42,982 nucleotides of DNA from Acidobacteriota bacterium (GTDB lineage: Bacteria > Acidobacteriota > Thermoanaerobaculia > Multivoradales > Multivoraceae): NCBI GenBank assembly GCA_026707325.1, contig JAPOXA010000208.1, positions 1 to 42,982 on the forward strand, given 5' to 3'. Positions within the stretch are counted from its first letter, which is position 1; every line of letters starts with the position of its first letter. Made by a program: the position numbers and the translations under genes. The notes beneath the pieces were generated by a model, which was not told where the DNA came from, did no database searches, and worked only from the letters and a program-made list of their open reading frames with translations. This document shows, in pieces, positions 34,131 through 41,271 of the stretch.

Positions 34131-35324
34131 ATGCCCGCGGCCGCCCAACTGAGAGAGGCGGCATCGAGGCTCCTGGCCACCCCGCGGCGCAGCCTGCTGA
34201 CGTTGACCGGCATCGCGATCGGCGCCGGCGCCCTCATCGCCCTGGTCACGGTCGGAGCGATCGCCAGGAGCGAGGCGATCGAACAGTTCCGGGCCCTCGG
34301 CACGGACATTCTCTCGGTGCACGCCTTCCTGCTGGAGTCGAACGCGGCCGGCGCGCGGAAGACCGGCCTCGCGGAGTCCGACGCAGCCGACCTCGCCCGG
34401 CTGCCGTCGATCGACGACGCCGCGCCCTATGCGATCTCCACGGCGGAGCTTCGCCTGGGCGCTCACGGAACTCGGCGGGTGTCCGTCGTCGGCGCCACTC
34501 GGGCCTTCGCCCGGATCCACAACCTGGAGCTCGAAGACGGCCGGTTCCTCTCGCCGCTCGACGGCTACCGGCCCTTCGCCGTGATCGGCGCGGACGTCGC
34601 CAACGCCCTCCGCGACGAAGGCGCCGCGCCGGCGCCCGGCGCGACCTTTAGAACTCACGACGCGGTCTACACGATCATCGGCGTTCTCGAGCCCGAGCCT
34701 CGCGGACGCGGGGCCATCCGCCCCGACGAGATGGTCTTCGTGACGATCGGGCACGCCACTCGAAGGGCCACCACCAGGGATTTGACCGGCATCACGCTCC
34801 GCATGGCGCCCGACGTCCACTACCTGACCGCGAGCGCCGCCGTAACGGACCATTTCCGGCTCCTGGAGCCGAGGCTCAACGTCCGCGTCGACAGCCCGAT
34901 CCAGATCATCGAACAGATGGAGGCGCAGATGCGGCTATTCGCGCTTCTGCTCGGAACGGTCGGCGGAATCTCCCTGGTGCTGGGCGGCGTGGGCCTGATG
35001 AACGCGATGCTCGGAGCGGTGCGGGAGCAACGCGCGGAAATCGGCATTCGCCGCGCGTTCGGCGCGCGCCAGGGCGACATCCGCCGCCAGTACCTGACTC
35101 AGTCCGGCATGCTCTGCCTGCTCGGAGGCCTCCTCGGAGCGGTGCTGGGCGTGGGAACGACCCTGATCATCAGCCACTTCGCGGGCTGGACCTGGCAACT
35201 GTCCGGCGCCGCCATCGCCCTCGGACTCGGCACGGCCGGCGCGGTCGGAATGGGCTTCGGCTTCTATCCCGCCAGGCACGCGGCCCGACTCGACCCGATC
35301 GAGGCGCTCCGCGATGGCCGATAG
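34131..35324 (+). CDS. MacB-type ABC permease
   Basis: A 397-residue permease with the MacB topology: one N-terminal membrane helix (SLLTLTGIAIGAGALIALVTVG), a large periplasmic core domain (about residues 45-265), and three C-terminal helices (LFALLLGTVGGISLVLGGVGL, a second from SGMLCLLGGLLGAVLGVGTTL, and IALGLGTAGAVGMGFGFYPA). The coupling-helix motif EIGIRRAFGARQGDIRRQ is well conserved. MacB proteins do not move substrate across the inner membrane but drive periplasmic cargo through TolC by mechanical coupling, which agrees with a Sec-exported cargo at 29681. Its stop lies 9 bp before the inferred ancestral stop of the convergent PQQ gene, and its last 155 bp are overlapped by that gene's extended frame. 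Confidence 0.92.
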   Translation: MPAAAQLREAASRLLATPRRSLLTLTGIAIGAGALIALVTVGAIARSEAIEQFRALGTDILSVHAFLLESNAAGARKTGLAESDAADLARLPSIDDAAPYAISTAELRLGAHGTRRVSVVGATRAFARIHNLELEDGRFLSPLDGYRPFAVIGADVANALRDEGAAPAPGATFRTHDAVYTIIGVLEPEPRGRGAIRPDEMVFVTIGHATRRATTRDLTGITLRMAPDVHYLTASAAVTDHFRLLEPRLNVRVDSPIQIIEQMEAQMRLFALLLGTVGGISLVLGGVGLMNAMLGAVREQRAEIGIRRAFGARQGDIRRQYLTQSGMLCLLGGLLGAVLGVGTTLIISHFAGWTWQLSGAAIALGLGTAGAVGMGFGFYPARHAARLDPIEALRDGR

Positions 35325-37089
35325 CCTCCACTTTAGGCAGCGCGAACACGAACAGCGTGTTGTTCGAGCTCGGACTGAGCTCCGACGTCAGCCTCCGGTA
35401 GGTCGACGTCGACCCGCCCTCGGCTCCGGTGCCGACCGCCACGTACTGGCGGCCGTTCACCGCGTAGCTGACCGGGAATCCGGTTACCGAAGAGCCGAGG
35501 TTGATCTCCCAGAGCACCTCGCCGATCTCCTGGTCCAGGGCCCAGAAGCGGCCTCCCACGTCGCCGCCGAAGACGAGGCCGCCTCCGGTCGCGGCGAGCG
35601 ACATCGTCACCGCCAGGCGCTCGTGGAGCCACAGCGTCTCGCCGGTCTCGGCAGAGATCGCGTAGACCGTGCCGAGCGTTTCCTTTCCGGGCGCGAACCG
35701 GGTCTCGTTGACCAAGGCGTAGTGCATCGCCCCGCGGCCCACGCGGGTCGTCATTTGCGAGCAGAGGTTCCGGAGCGGGTAGTACATCGCGTTCGTCAGC
35801 GGACTGTAGGCACCGGCCTCCCAGTCCTTGCCGCCGAGGAGCGACGGGCAGATCAGCCGCTGCTGCTCCAGTTCCGTGAACACCACCTCCGGGTTCTCGA
35901 TCACGAGGCCGGTCTCGCCGTCGATCCGCTCGATCACGTTCTGGGGCACCGTCGGCCGCGCCCACAGGAACTCTCCCGTCTCCCGGTCGAGGGTGTAGAC
36001 CAGGCCGGTCTTGCCGGGGACGCCGGTCACGACTTTCCGCGTCTCCCCCGCCTCGATCCGGGGGTTCCGCCACGCGACGGCCTCAGCGTCGGGCGCGACG
36101 GCCGTATCGACCAGCAGCCGTTCGAAGGGATGGTCCAGGTCCCAGTGGTCGTTCAGGTGCTGGTAGTACCAGCGCACCTCGCCCGTCGCGACCTCGAGCG
36201 CCAGGGTCGAGTTGTGGTACAGGTGCCGCTTCTCGTGACCGCCGAGCAGGAACTTCGGCGCCGGCGACGTGACCGACGTGCCGACGATCAGAAGTTCCAT
36301 CGCCGGGTCGTAGCTCGGCGCCATCCAGGACCCGACGTGGTGGCGGTTCTCGAACGGCAAGTCGCCCCAGGTCTCGTTGCCCGGTTCTCCCGGTCCGGGG
36401 ATCAGGGGCCGGCGCCAGAGCTCCTCGCCCGTCGTCGCATCGTGGGCGGCGATGAAGCACGCCTCGGGGCCCCGGTGCGGACGGCAGCTTCGCCCCGAGA
36501 TCACGCGGCCGGCGGCGATGATAGGTCCGGTCGAGTGCCGCGCCGGGTCCTCTTCGTAGTCGACGATCCGCGTCTCCCAGACCAGCTCGCCGGTCACCGC
36601 GTCCAGGGCGTAGACGTAGCCGTCGTTCGCGGTGTCGATGATCAGGCCGCCGTAGATCGCGATGCTCCGGTTGACCGTTTCCAGGCCACCGACGTAGGTG
36701 GCGATGTCCTTCGGAATCGGCCGCCTGTACTCCCAGAGAAGGTCGCCGGTCGCCGCGTCGATCGCCTGGGTGACGCTGCTCGGATTCGGGTAGTACATGA
36801 CGCCGTCGTACACCAGTGGCGTACCTTGCTGGCTGCCCTCCTCCAGTCCGCGCGACCAGGCGAGCGTCAGTTCGCCCACGTTCTCCCGGTCGATCTGGTC
36901 GAGCGGGCTGTAGGCCCAGCCGTTCTGGGTGCGGCGCCAGTGCAGCCAGTCCGCGGGGTCGGGGTTCTCCAGCATCGCGTCGGTGACCGGCGCGAAGTCC
37001 TCGCCGGACTGTGCGTAGACCGCCGGGGCCATGGCGCCAAGCAGCGCCACGAAGGCCGCTCTGAACCGAAGGGCTGGCTCTCGACTCAT
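35170..37089 (-). CDS. PQQ-dependent dehydrogenase with apparent stop loss
   Basis: A 639-residue periplasmic quinoprotein of the alcohol dehydrogenase type. Signal peptide (MSREPALRFRAAFVALLGAM to VYAQ), then propeller blades with DQIDRENVGELTLAWSRG, AIDAATGDLLWEYRRP, TGPIIAAGRVISG, WYYQHLNDHWDLDHPFER and FGGDVGGRFWALDQ. No haem domain. Family members end near FVFALP; here that point is followed by about 53 Arg/Pro-rich residues antisense to the MacB permease. A TAA exists one base out of frame at 35333-35335, so loss of a single base beside it explains the extension and the 155-bp overlap. ATG 37089 has GGGAG nine bases upstream. Divergent from the FabF-like gene. Confidence 0.9.
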   Translation of the reverse strand: MSREPALRFRAAFVALLGAMAPAVYAQSGEDFAPVTDAMLENPDPADWLHWRRTQNGWAYSPLDQIDRENVGELTLAWSRGLEEGSQQGTPLVYDGVMYYPNPSSVTQAIDAATGDLLWEYRRPIPKDIATYVGGLETVNRSIAIYGGLIIDTANDGYVYALDAVTGELVWETRIVDYEEDPARHSTGPIIAAGRVISGRSCRPHRGPEACFIAAHDATTGEELWRRPLIPGPGEPGNETWGDLPFENRHHVGSWMAPSYDPAMELLIVGTSVTSPAPKFLLGGHEKRHLYHNSTLALEVATGEVRWYYQHLNDHWDLDHPFERLLVDTAVAPDAEAVAWRNPRIEAGETRKVVTGVPGKTGLVYTLDRETGEFLWARPTVPQNVIERIDGETGLVIENPEVVFTELEQQRLICPSLLGGKDWEAGAYSPLTNAMYYPLRNLCSQMTTRVGRGAMHYALVNETRFAPGKETLGTVYAISAETGETLWLHERLAVTMSLAATGGGLVFGGDVGGRFWALDQEIGEVLWEINLGSSVTGFPVSYAVNGRQYVAVGTGAEGGSTSTYRRLTSELSPSSNNTLFVFALPKVEAIGHRGAPRSGRVGPRAWRDRSRSPFRPRRPCRVRGRWRRRTVARSSPRSG

Positions 37090-37098
37090 TACTCGACT

Positions 37099-37110
37099 CC
37101 CTGATCAGGG
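37099..37110. promoter_or_regulatory. 12-bp palindrome upstream of PQQ gene
   Basis: CCCTGATCAGGG is a perfect palindrome in the 71-bp divergent gap between the PQQ dehydrogenase (37089) and the FabF-like gene (37161). On the minus strand it overlaps the ribosome-site bases of the PQQ gene, so binding or folding here could affect its translation or transcription. Confidence 0.4.
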
Positions 37111-37160
37111 GTATCCAAGAGCGAACGGCCAGCGTAGCGCAGGGGCGCTATCCTCGCGCG

Positions 37161-38411
37161 ATGCCCGCGACGGACAACGGCCGGATCGTGATCACCGGGC
37201 TCGGCGCGGTGACCCCTGTCGGCAACGACGTCGACACCTTCTGGCGCCGGATGAAAGCCGGCGACTCGGGCGCCGGACCGATCACCGCGTTCGACACGGA
37301 CGGCTTCAAGGTGAAGATCGCCTGCGAGGTGCGCGACTTCGAGCCCAGGGAGTGGCTCGAGGGCAAGGCGGCTCGACGCCTCGCGCGCGCTACCCACTTC
37401 GCCGTGGCTTCCGCCAAGCAGGCCGTCGCCGACGCGGGACTCGCCATCGAACCCGCCACGGCGCACCGCTGCGGCATCACCTTCAACACCGGCGGCGGAG
37501 GCCTGGGAAGCATGGAGACCGGCACTCGTCGGCTGGTCGCGCGGGGGCCGCAGCAGGCGAATCCGTTCCTGGTCACCGACGTGATGCCGAACGCCGTGTC
37601 CTGCCTGATCTCGATCGAGCTCGGCATCACGGGGCCGACCACGACCTCGACCCTGGCCTGCGCGAGCGGCAACTACGCCCTGCTCGAAGCGTATCGTCTA
37701 CTCCGCTCGGGCGAAGTCGACGCGGTGGTCGCCGGCGGCGCCGAGGCCGGAATCACGCCGCTGATCATCGCCACGTTCTCGCGCCTTCAGGCTCTCTCGA
37801 CCCGCAACGACGATCCGCAGGCCGCCAGCCGTCCGTTCGACGGCGGCCGGGACGGCTTCGTGTTCGGCGAAGGCGGTGTCGCCTTCGTCGTCGAAACCGA
37901 GCGCCACGCGGAGCAACGAGGCGCCAGGGTCTACGCCGAGGTCCGGGGTGGCGCCGTCACCGCCGACGCTCACCACCTGACCGCCCCTCGTCCCGACGGG
38001 TCCGGAGCGGCGGCCGCGATGAGCAGGGCCCTCGAATCGAGCCGCACCGACCCCGGCGAGGTCGACGCCGTCTTCGCCCACGGCACCGCGACGCCGCTCG
38101 GCGACGTTGCGGAGACGCTGGCGATCAAGAAGGCGCTCGCCGACAGGGCTTCGGAAGTCGCGGTCACCGCCACCAAGTCGCAGGTCGGCCACATGCTCGG
38201 CGCGGCCGGAGCGGTGTCGGCTCTGGCGGCGGTCAAGACGATCGAGGAGGGGACGATTCCACCGACGATCAACCTGGACCGGCCGGACCCGGAGTGCGAC
38301 CTCGACTACGTTCCGAACCGGGCTCGCGCTCACCCCACCGGCGTGGCGCTCGTCAACGCCTTCGGCTTCGGCGGCCAGAACGTCGTCCTCGTGCTGGCCG
38401 GCGCGAACTAG
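37161..38411 (+). CDS. fabF: Beta-ketoacyl-ACP synthase II-like (FabF) condensing enzyme
   Basis: A 416-residue thiolase-fold condensing enzyme that elongates acyl-ACP with malonyl-ACP. The catalytic triad is Cys167 (TLACASGN), His307 (AHGTATPLGD) and His344 (KSQVGHMLGAAG). Length and the VITGLGAVTPVGND start are those of FabF. It stands alone, without acyl carrier protein or reductase genes, so it may be a second copy or part of a specialised route rather than the housekeeping enzyme. The segment GGGGLGSMETG replaces the more usual GG-GG loop, a minor variation. ATG 37161. A REP-like element separates its end from the convergent START-like gene. Confidence 0.93.
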   Translation: MPATDNGRIVITGLGAVTPVGNDVDTFWRRMKAGDSGAGPITAFDTDGFKVKIACEVRDFEPREWLEGKAARRLARATHFAVASAKQAVADAGLAIEPATAHRCGITFNTGGGGLGSMETGTRRLVARGPQQANPFLVTDVMPNAVSCLISIELGITGPTTTSTLACASGNYALLEAYRLLRSGEVDAVVAGGAEAGITPLIIATFSRLQALSTRNDDPQAASRPFDGGRDGFVFGEGGVAFVVETERHAEQRGARVYAEVRGGAVTADAHHLTAPRPDGSGAAAAMSRALESSRTDPGEVDAVFAHGTATPLGDVAETLAIKKALADRASEVAVTATKSQVGHMLGAAGAVSALAAVKTIEEGTIPPTINLDRPDPECDLDYVPNRARAHPTGVALVNAFGFGGQNVVLVLAGAN

Positions 38412-38427
38412 CCGGCGACGTACCCCA

Positions 38428-38458
38428 ACTGGGTGCGCCGGCGTCCTCGCCGGCATCC
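38428..38458 (-). repeat. REP-like palindrome, copy 3
   Basis: Read on the minus strand: GGAT, stem GCCGGCG, loop AGGA, stem CGCCGGC (stem arms at plus 38437-38443 and 38448-38454), then GCACCCAGT. It is between the convergent FabF-like gene (ends 38411) and START-like gene (ends 38486). Confidence 0.8.
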
Positions 38459-38485
38459 GGATACCGCCCGACGTTGAGCCGGGGC

Positions 38486-39133
38486 TCACTGACGCGACAA
38501 CACCCGGCCCCGGACAGCCTCCAGCACGCGCCGCAGCGCGCGCGGCGCGGCGAAGTCGACGATCCACGCCGGGAGACGGCCGCCCGGGTCGGTCAGCAGT
38601 CTGTACACAACGACCGTCCGTTCGGCGTCAAGGGGAATCAAGGTCCAGGAGCCCCTGCTCTCCCGCACGTTTCCGGAGCCCTCGACGTAGGTCCAACGGG
38701 CCTGCCAGCCGGTACCGGCACCGGGTTCGACGGTCCCGGTCTCCACGCGCACCGTGTAGCGCCGATCCTCCACCGGGAACGGCATGTCCAGGACCTGCCG
38801 GTTCAGGTAGACGCCCGGCGAAACCGGCTCGATGTCGGATTCGAGGACGCGCGGCATGAACTGGTCGAAGTCGGCAGCCGCGTCGATGACATCCCGCACC
38901 GCGCTCAAGGATGCTTCGATCACTCCGAGACCGCAGCCCTCCCGGATGCGGCCGCCGGCGACACGTCTCGACACACGCCACTTCCCGGCCGCCGGCAAGT
39001 CCCATGCCATAGGACTGCCGCTGAGGTGTTTCTCTGGCGCTGACGCGAGATCGACCTCACACGGATCCCTCGCCGGTGCCGGAGGGACGACCAGCACCAC
39101 ACAAGCCACGAGCGCGCCGGCCGCCCTCTTCAT
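38486..39133 (-). CDS. Secreted START/SRPBCC-like lipid-binding protein
   Basis: A 215-residue exported protein with signal peptide (MKRAAGALVACVVLVVPPAPA). The mature part shows the SRPBCC/START-like pattern: VIEASLSAVRDVIDAAADFDQFMPRVLESDI, then YTVRVETGT and GSWTLIPLDAERTVVVYRL, closing with a long amphipathic helix (RALRRVLEAVRGRVL). The fold binds hydrophobic ligands. ATG 39133 is preferred to 39157 because it gives a proper signal peptide. Cysteines at C33-like CEVD and GCGLG may pair. Function beyond lipid or hydrophobe binding is not readable. Confidence 0.82.
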   Translation of the reverse strand: MKRAAGALVACVVLVVPPAPARDPCEVDLASAPEKHLSGSPMAWDLPAAGKWRVSRRVAGGRIREGCGLGVIEASLSAVRDVIDAAADFDQFMPRVLESDIEPVSPGVYLNRQVLDMPFPVEDRRYTVRVETGTVEPGAGTGWQARWTYVEGSGNVRESRGSWTLIPLDAERTVVVYRLLTDPGGRLPAWIVDFAAPRALRRVLEAVRGRVLSRQ

Positions 39134-39259
39134 TCCGTCCGACTCTACTGCGGCCATGAGCTGCGACCACGAGACGTTTCCCGCCGGTCATCGGTTCTTC
39201 CGATCCCGCCATGCACCGTCATACGGCGTGGCATTCGATCATGCTACGGTTGTACGACC

Positions 39260-39490
39260 ATGAACGAAATCACATTCTCTCGGAAACCCGTCACACTCTC
39301 CCCCAAGTACCAGGTCGTCATCCCGCTTGAGATCCGCACCGCTCTGCGGCTCAAGCCAGGCCAGAAGATCCAGGCGATTCGCGTCGGCGACACCATCAGT
39401 CTCGTCCCGGTCAGGCCGATGGAGGAGTACGAGGGATTCCTGCGGGGCATTGACACCACCGTCGAGCGTGAACCGGATCGAGAACTGTGA
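39260..39490 (+). CDS. vapB: AbrB/MazE-type antitoxin of a VapBC-like pair
   Basis: A 76-residue swapped-hairpin AbrB-domain protein: VTLSPKYQVVIPLEIRTALRLKPGQKIQAI is the DNA-binding half, and the C-terminal EEYEGFLRGIDTTVERE should wrap the toxin. It would neutralise the PIN nuclease and repress the operon. GTTGTACGAC just before the ATG is near-palindromic and is a candidate operator. The stop overlaps the toxin GTG start by 4 bp. Confidence 0.9.
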   Translation: MNEITFSRKPVTLSPKYQVVIPLEIRTALRLKPGQKIQAIRVGDTISLVPVRPMEEYEGFLRGIDTTVEREPDREL

Positions 39491-39858
39491 ACGTCGTCGA
39501 CTCGTCGGGTTGGCTCGAGTTCTTCAAGAAGTCCGAGAGGACGGCTTTCTTCCGGGAAGCGATCCTGAACACCGAACGCCTTCTAGTGCCGGTGATCTGC
39601 CTGTACGAGGTGTTCAAGACCCTGTCCCGCCAGCGTACGGACGTCGAGGCCCGGCAGGCCATTGCGACCATGCAGCAAGGCCGGGTCGTGGCCTTGTCCC
39701 CCGAACTCGCCCTCCACGCAGCCCAGTTGTCCCTCAAGCACTCCCTACCGATGGCCGACGCCTCGATCCTCGCGACCGCCTACTCCGAGGAGGCGGAGCT
39801 CTGGACCCAGGACGCGGACTTCGAGGGTCTGCCCAACGTGCGCTACTTCCCCAGGTAG
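39487..39858 (+). CDS. vapC: PIN-domain toxin of a VapBC-like pair
   Basis: A 123-residue PIN ribonuclease. Acidic residues expected to hold Mg2+ or Mn2+ are Asp5 (NVVDSSGWLE), Glu41 (CLYEVFK), Asp91 (MADASILATAY) and Asp109/Asp111 (TQDADF). All are present, so it should be active unless neutralised by the AbrB-type partner. Typical VapC toxins cut tRNA or rRNA. GTG start overlaps the antitoxin stop (GTGA). The pair may stabilise this chromosomal region. Confidence 0.92.
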   Translation: MNVVDSSGWLEFFKKSERTAFFREAILNTERLLVPVICLYEVFKTLSRQRTDVEARQAIATMQQGRVVALSPELALHAAQLSLKHSLPMADASILATAYSEEAELWTQDADFEGLPNVRYFPR

Positions 39859-39869
39859 CAGGCCACTCC

Positions 39870-41228
39870 CTACGACAAACCCCTTCGCTCCGCCCGCAGC
39901 CGGTTGAAGTAGTCGATCGCAGCCGCCTTCACCTTCGGCGCCAGGAGCAGCGTCGCGATCAGGTTCGGCACCGCCATCATGGCCAGGGCGGTGTCGATCA
40001 TGTTGATCACCATGCTGGCGCTCCACCAGGCGCCGACGAAGATGCCCAGGAGGTAGAACCAGGTGTAGAGCCCGTCGCGCTTCGCGCCGAACAGGTAGGC
40101 GAAGCAACGCTTGCCGTAGTACGAGTAGCTCACCATCGTCGAGATGGCGAACATCATCACGATCAGCACCAGCAGTGCACGGCCGGGCGCGCCGAGGGCG
40201 CTCTCGACGGAGTCCGCGGTCAGTGAGACGCCGCTGATCTCCCCGACCGTCTCCAGGCCGCTGGAGAGGATGACGAAGGCGGTCAGAGAGCAGACGACGA
40301 TCGTGTCGATGAAGGGGCCGAGCATCGCAACCAGGCCCTCGCGGACGGGTTCGTTCGTCTTCGCCGCGCCGTGGGCGAGCGGCGCCGTGCCGAGCCCGGC
40401 CTCGTTCGAGAACGCCGCTCGACGGACGCCGATCATCATCGCCTGCTGAAAGCCGATCCCCATCGCGCCGCCGGCCGCGGCGGTGCCGGTGAATGCCTCG
40501 CGGAAGATGCGGCCGAACACCTCCACGGCGATGTCGGAGCGCACGAACAGGACGCAGAGCGCCATGCCCAGGTACAGGACGCACATGACCGGAACGAACC
40601 GTCCCGTCACCGCGCCGATCCGCTCGACGCCGCCGAATGCGACCAGAGCGACAAGGGCGACGCAGCCCACGCCGGTCAGTCTCGGATCGAATCCGAACTG
40701 GGCGTTCAGCAGTTCCGCCACCTGGTTGCTCTGGAACATCGGCAGGCAGCCGAACAGGCCGAAGGTGCAGAACATGATCGCCAGCGGCTTGAACTTCTTC
40801 CCCAGACCGAGTTCGATCGTGTACATCGTGCCGCCGAGGAGCGCGCCCCGTTCGTCCCGGCCGCGGTAGATCTGGGACAGCGTGCAGGAGAAGAACTTCG
40901 TGCCCATGCCGACGACGGCCGCCACCCACATCCAGAACACCGCGCCGGCGCCGCCCTGGGTGACCGCGATCGCCACGCCGCCGATGTTGCCGACCCCGAT
41001 CGTGGCCGCAAGCGCCGTCGAAAGGGCCTGGAAGTGGCTGATGTGCCCCGGATCGTCCGCCGAGTCGTACTTGCCCAGGGTCACCGCGGTGGCGTGGCCC
41101 ATGTGGAACAGCGGTCGCAGGCGCACGTAGAGGCAGAAAAACGCGCCCGAGCCGATCAGCAGGACGACCAGGGGCATGCCCCAGGCGTAGCCGACGGCGG
41201 TTTCCAGAAAGTTGTCTAGAGCCTGCAA
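39870..41228 (-). CDS. Sodium:alanine/glycine symporter (AGCS family)
   Basis: A 452-residue inner-membrane transporter importing alanine or glycine with sodium. Family signatures are HFQALSTALAATIGVGNIGGVA (near residues 65-86), AVFWMWVAAVVGMGTKF, and MIGVRRAAFSNEAGLGTAPLAHGAAKT near residues 265-290. About ten to eleven hydrophobic segments. The only plausible start near the family N-terminus is a TTG at 41228 (QALDNFLETAVGYAWG), with no obvious ribosome site. It ends 12 bp from the convergent PIN toxin stop and lies downstream of the M16 protease in the same direction, but the functions do not obviously connect. Confidence 0.93.
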   Translation of the reverse strand: MQALDNFLETAVGYAWGMPLVVLLIGSGAFFCLYVRLRPLFHMGHATAVTLGKYDSADDPGHISHFQALSTALAATIGVGNIGGVAIAVTQGGAGAVFWMWVAAVVGMGTKFFSCTLSQIYRGRDERGALLGGTMYTIELGLGKKFKPLAIMFCTFGLFGCLPMFQSNQVAELLNAQFGFDPRLTGVGCVALVALVAFGGVERIGAVTGRFVPVMCVLYLGMALCVLFVRSDIAVEVFGRIFREAFTGTAAAGGAMGIGFQQAMMIGVRRAAFSNEAGLGTAPLAHGAAKTNEPVREGLVAMLGPFIDTIVVCSLTAFVILSSGLETVGEISGVSLTADSVESALGAPGRALLVLIVMMFAISTMVSYSYYGKRCFAYLFGAKRDGLYTWFYLLGIFVGAWWSASMVINMIDTALAMMAVPNLIATLLLAPKVKAAAIDYFNRLRAERRGLS

Positions 41229-41271
41229 ACGATCACGTTCCGTTCACCGACGGCCACCCTGGGGCCCGGTC

